DNA of 51,262 nt from Gallionella sp. GTDB taxonomy: Bacteria > Pseudomonadota > Gammaproteobacteria > Burkholderiales > Gallionellaceae. Within the stretch, counting starts at the first letter, position 1. Each line of letters opens with the position of its first letter. Positions 49,196-51,262 of this stretch are shown here, piece after piece. Location of the stretch: positions 1-51,262 of the forward strand of contig JAHEDW010000006.1 in NCBI GenBank assembly GCA_024641025.1, given 5' to 3'. A model generated the notes under the pieces. It saw nothing but the letters and a program-made list of their open reading frames with translations. It ran no database searches and was not told where the DNA came from. The translations under genes were made by a program, and so were the position numbers.

Positions 49196-50260
49196 ATGGC
49201 TCTCGTATCTATGCGTCAATTACTCGATCATGCTGCAGAAAACGGCTACGGCCTGCCCGCGTTCAACGTGAACAATCTTGAACAGGTAAAGGCCATCATG
49301 GAAGCAGCGGACGAAACCAACAGCCCGGTGATCATGCAGGGCTCCGCCGGCGCACGAAAATATGCCGGTGAAGCGTTCTTGCGTCACCTGATCTCAGCGG
49401 CAGTGGAAGCCTACCCGCACATTCCGGTGGTGATGCATCAGGATCATGGCGCATCACCTGCGGTGTGCATCAACGCAATCCGCAGCGGCTTCTCCAGCGT
49501 GATGATGGACGGCTCCCTGAAGGAAGATGCCAAGACACCTTCTTCGTTTGAATACAACGTCGACGTAACCCGTCGCGTGGTGGAGTTGTCACATGCTGTT
49601 GGCGTCTCCGTCGAGGGTGAGCTGGGTTGCCTAGGCTCTCTCGAAACAGGTATGGGTGAAAAAGAGGATGGTCAGGGTGCGGAAGGGGTTCTGTCTCACG
49701 ATCAGCTGTTGACTGATCCGGAAGAAGCGGCGCAGTTCGTTCGCCAAACCGGCGTGGACGCTTTGGCGATTGCAATCGGTACTTCGCATGGCGCTTACAA
49801 GTTCACCAAGCCGCCCACTGGAGACACCCTCGCGATCAGCCGCATCAAGGAGATCCATGCGCGTATCCCCAATACCCATCTGGTAATGCACGGTTCTTCT
49901 TCGGTACCTCAGGAATGGTTGAAGATCATCAATGAATTTGGCGGCGACATGGGCAAGACCTATGGCGTACCTGTTGAAGAAATCGTCGAGGGCATCAAGC
50001 ATGGCGTGCGCAAGATCAATATAGACACCGATCTACGTATGGCATCAACGGGTTCTGTTCGTCGTTACCTGTCACAGAATCCGAAGGATTTTGACCCGCG
50101 CAAGTTCCTGGCAGCATCGACCAAGGCGATGAAGGAAATCTGCAAGGCACGTTACGAAGCATTCGGTTGTGCCGGCCAGGCAGCCAAGATCAAGCCGATC
50201 TCCATGGAAGCGATGGCCAACCGTTATGCAAAAGGTGAACTGAAGGCAGTCGTCAAGTAA
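49196..50260 (+). CDS. fba: fructose-bisphosphate aldolase, class II
   Basis: A zinc-dependent aldolase of 354 residues, which condenses dihydroxyacetone phosphate with GAP or erythrose 4-phosphate. [41 protein letters not shown] with metal-ligand histidines, and [16 protein letters not shown] are the Calvin-cycle (CbbA-like) type. CAGGAGA lies 6-7 bases before ATG 49196; an upstream frame start at 49142 is rejected. Last gene of the cluster. Confidence 0.96.
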   Translation: MALVSMRQLLDHAAENGYGLPAFNVNNLEQVKAIMEAADETNSPVIMQGSAGARKYAGEAFLRHLISAAVEAYPHIPVVMHQDHGASPAVCINAIRSGFSSVMMDGSLKEDAKTPSSFEYNVDVTRRVVELSHAVGVSVEGELGCLGSLETGMGEKEDGQGAEGVLSHDQLLTDPEEAAQFVRQTGVDALAIAIGTSHGAYKFTKPPTGDTLAISRIKEIHARIPNTHLVMHGSSSVPQEWLKIINEFGGDMGKTYGVPVEEIVEGIKHGVRKINIDTDLRMASTGSVRRYLSQNPKDFDPRKFLAASTKAMKEICKARYEAFGCAGQAAKIKPISMEAMANRYAKGELKAVVK

Positions 50261-50282
50261 GCCGAACGAAACAGTAGTAAAC

Positions 50283-50310
50283 GAAAAAGCGACCGTAAGG
50301 TCGCTTTTTC
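50283..50310. terminator. bidirectional terminator between fba and pilY1-like gene
   Basis: GAAAAAGCGACC, loop GTAA, GGTCGCTTTTTC: a perfect 12-bp stem whose arms are A- and T-rich on the outside, so it can stop transcription from both convergent genes. Confidence 0.85.
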
Positions 50311-50333
50311 ATTATGGCAATACGAATAGGTGA

Positions 50334-51260
50334 TTATTCCCCCTCCATATACCAATAAGGCCTGTATCTGCTGCCAGTTGGATTGATGGTCACCTTGCCG
50401 CCCTGCAATGCAGACGAATTCGCCTCGTCTGCATTGATGCAGCCGATGCAGAAGGGAACCTTGGTACCGTCTACATCAACAACCCCTGCAACCGGAGAAG
50501 GCGGCATACCGCCGCCGACATACACTCCAGAGCGGTTGTTGTATGTCGCATTGCCGGAAAGATAGTCGACCGCATAGCCGCGAGCAATTCCCAGATCCGC
50601 TGTGCAGGAGGTGCCCCCGCTGTCCCTGCTGGGGGTATTGGTTCCAAAGAATGTCGATCCGGCAATGGTCAGCGCCTCGTTGACTGTCTGTTCACACTGG
50701 CCGAAATTGAAACGCCAGCCCTTTGTCGATGTCGTGGTAACCCCGCTTGTAACGTTGGTGATTGTCGTCGTGCCTGCTGCGGTTGTTGCCGACGTTGTGC
50801 CGTATGTGACATCAACCAGCGAGCTTGGTGTCAACGTCGGGCTTGGATAACCGGTCGGCTTGTCGACCAACATGTAGAACTGATTGGTGACATAGGTGCC
50901 TGCCGTTTGGGGAAGATATGAACTGGTCAGCGAATCCCAAACGGGGTTGCCGCAGGCATAGTCTGTTACCAAGGGATGTTCGCGATCACCTGAGCCGATC
51001 AGTACCGCGTTGAATCCGGGTGAAGGAACAACTGTCGGGCCGTTGATGAACTTGCGCGCATGGTTGGTTTCGCTCATGCTGGCAAGAATGATGTCACTCG
51101 CTGTGGAATTATTGGTCCACGAGGTAAAAATGGTTCCTGTGTCATCGGTGGATCCGACATTGATGCGATAGACATTTCCCCCGGTGTCAGATGCGTACAC
51201 ATAGGTCATGTAACCAGAGCCATCCTTTAATACTGCGACGTCCCCGGGGACGCTATAGTG
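50334..51260 (-). CDS. PilY1-like type IV pilus protein, C-terminal part (5' end outside window)
   Basis: The frame is open to the window edge on the minus strand, so only the last 308 residues or so are seen. It reads HYSVPGDVAVLKDGSGYMTYVYASDTGGNVYRI, like the beta-propeller blade of PilY1 (usually D-x-D-x-DG-x-x-D and Y-x-A-D-x-x-GN-x-W-R). The metal-binding loop is largely replaced (LKDGSGYMT). A Thr/Ser-rich tract (DVTYGTTSATTAAGTTT...) follows, and the end is RYRPYWYMEGE. PilY1 proteins tip type IV pili and control adhesion and twitching. It could also be a related adhesin. Confidence 0.75.
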   Translation of the reverse strand, partial: HYSVPGDVAVLKDGSGYMTYVYASDTGGNVYRINVGSTDDTGTIFTSWTNNSTASDIILASMSETNHARKFINGPTVVPSPGFNAVLIGSGDREHPLVTDYACGNPVWDSLTSSYLPQTAGTYVTNQFYMLVDKPTGYPSPTLTPSSLVDVTYGTTSATTAAGTTTITNVTSGVTTTSTKGWRFNFGQCEQTVNEALTIAGSTFFGTNTPSRDSGGTSCTADLGIARGYAVDYLSGNATYNNRSGVYVGGGMPPSPVAGVVDVDGTKVPFCIGCINADEANSSALQGGKVTINPTGSRYRPYWYMEGE

Positions 51261-51262
51261 GG

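Overview
The window is chromosomal DNA from a betaproteobacterium that fixes CO2 by the Calvin cycle. Supporting this are a phosphoribulokinase gene, a tkt-gap-pgk-pyk-fba carbon-metabolism cluster, and core gene orders typical of Betaproteobacteria (LysM-dprA-smg-topA; def-fmt-rsmB-DUF4390-ntrY-ntrX; aroQ-accB-accC-prmA; polA near DUF2782 and thrB). A Gallionellaceae/Nitrosomonadales-like autotroph is my best guess, but that is inference from gene content. No rRNA, tRNA, CRISPR array, intact IS element or prophage was seen.

Layout. 1-4.0 kb (+): an overlapping cell-envelope cluster made of the end of a GtrA-like flippase, an ArnT/PMT-type glycosyltransferase, an Asp-box (sialidase-like) protein and a small membrane protein. 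4.1-9.2 kb (-): a glycine-cleavage operon gcvT-gcvH-gcvP-dgkA behind a promoter, a tandem glycine riboswitch and an intrinsic terminator; dgkA appears to start at CTG. 9.4-15.8 kb (-): cutA-dsbD-aroQ-accB-accC-prmA-zinc ribbon protein. 15.9-20.0 kb (-): leuS-lptE-holA, divergent from prkB and uvrD (20.1-23.3 kb, +). 23.3-27.8 kb: a threonine-metabolism neighbourhood (thrH, thrB) that also holds decayed sequence: a chimeric remnant joining the front of a BPSS1780-like gene to the end of a thrB copy, and a broken TusE/DsrC-like gene. 27.8-31.2 kb (+): polA and a small membrane-anchored cytochrome c'-like gene with a CRP-type operator. 31.2-36.5 kb (-): LysM protein-dprA-smg-topA. 36.6-43.0 kb (+): def-fmt-rsmB-DUF4390-ntrY and a short ntrX lacking its AAA+ domain. 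43.1-50.3 kb (+): tkt-gap-pgk-pyk-fba, ended by a strong bidirectional terminator. 50.3 kb to the end (-): the C-terminal part of a PilY1-like type IV pilus protein that runs off the window.

How it fits together. Tkt, Gap, Pgk and Fba supply most of the regenerative and reductive steps of the Calvin cycle, and Prk (about 22 kb away) makes ribulose-1,5-bisphosphate; RuBisCO is not in the window. Pyk drains carbon towards pyruvate, and AccB/AccC take acetyl-CoA to fatty acids. The glycine-cleavage operon is glycine-responsive and could also handle photorespiratory glycine.

The least ordinary observations are the chimeric pseudogene, the CTG start of dgkA, the CRP-type site at about -41.5 of the cytochrome promoter, a LexA-like box upstream of thrH, a perfect 35-bp palindrome between tkt and gap, the short NtrX, and the envelope glycosylation cluster. 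I did not find convincing evidence of a wholly new multi-gene system; the envelope cluster is the closest candidate.
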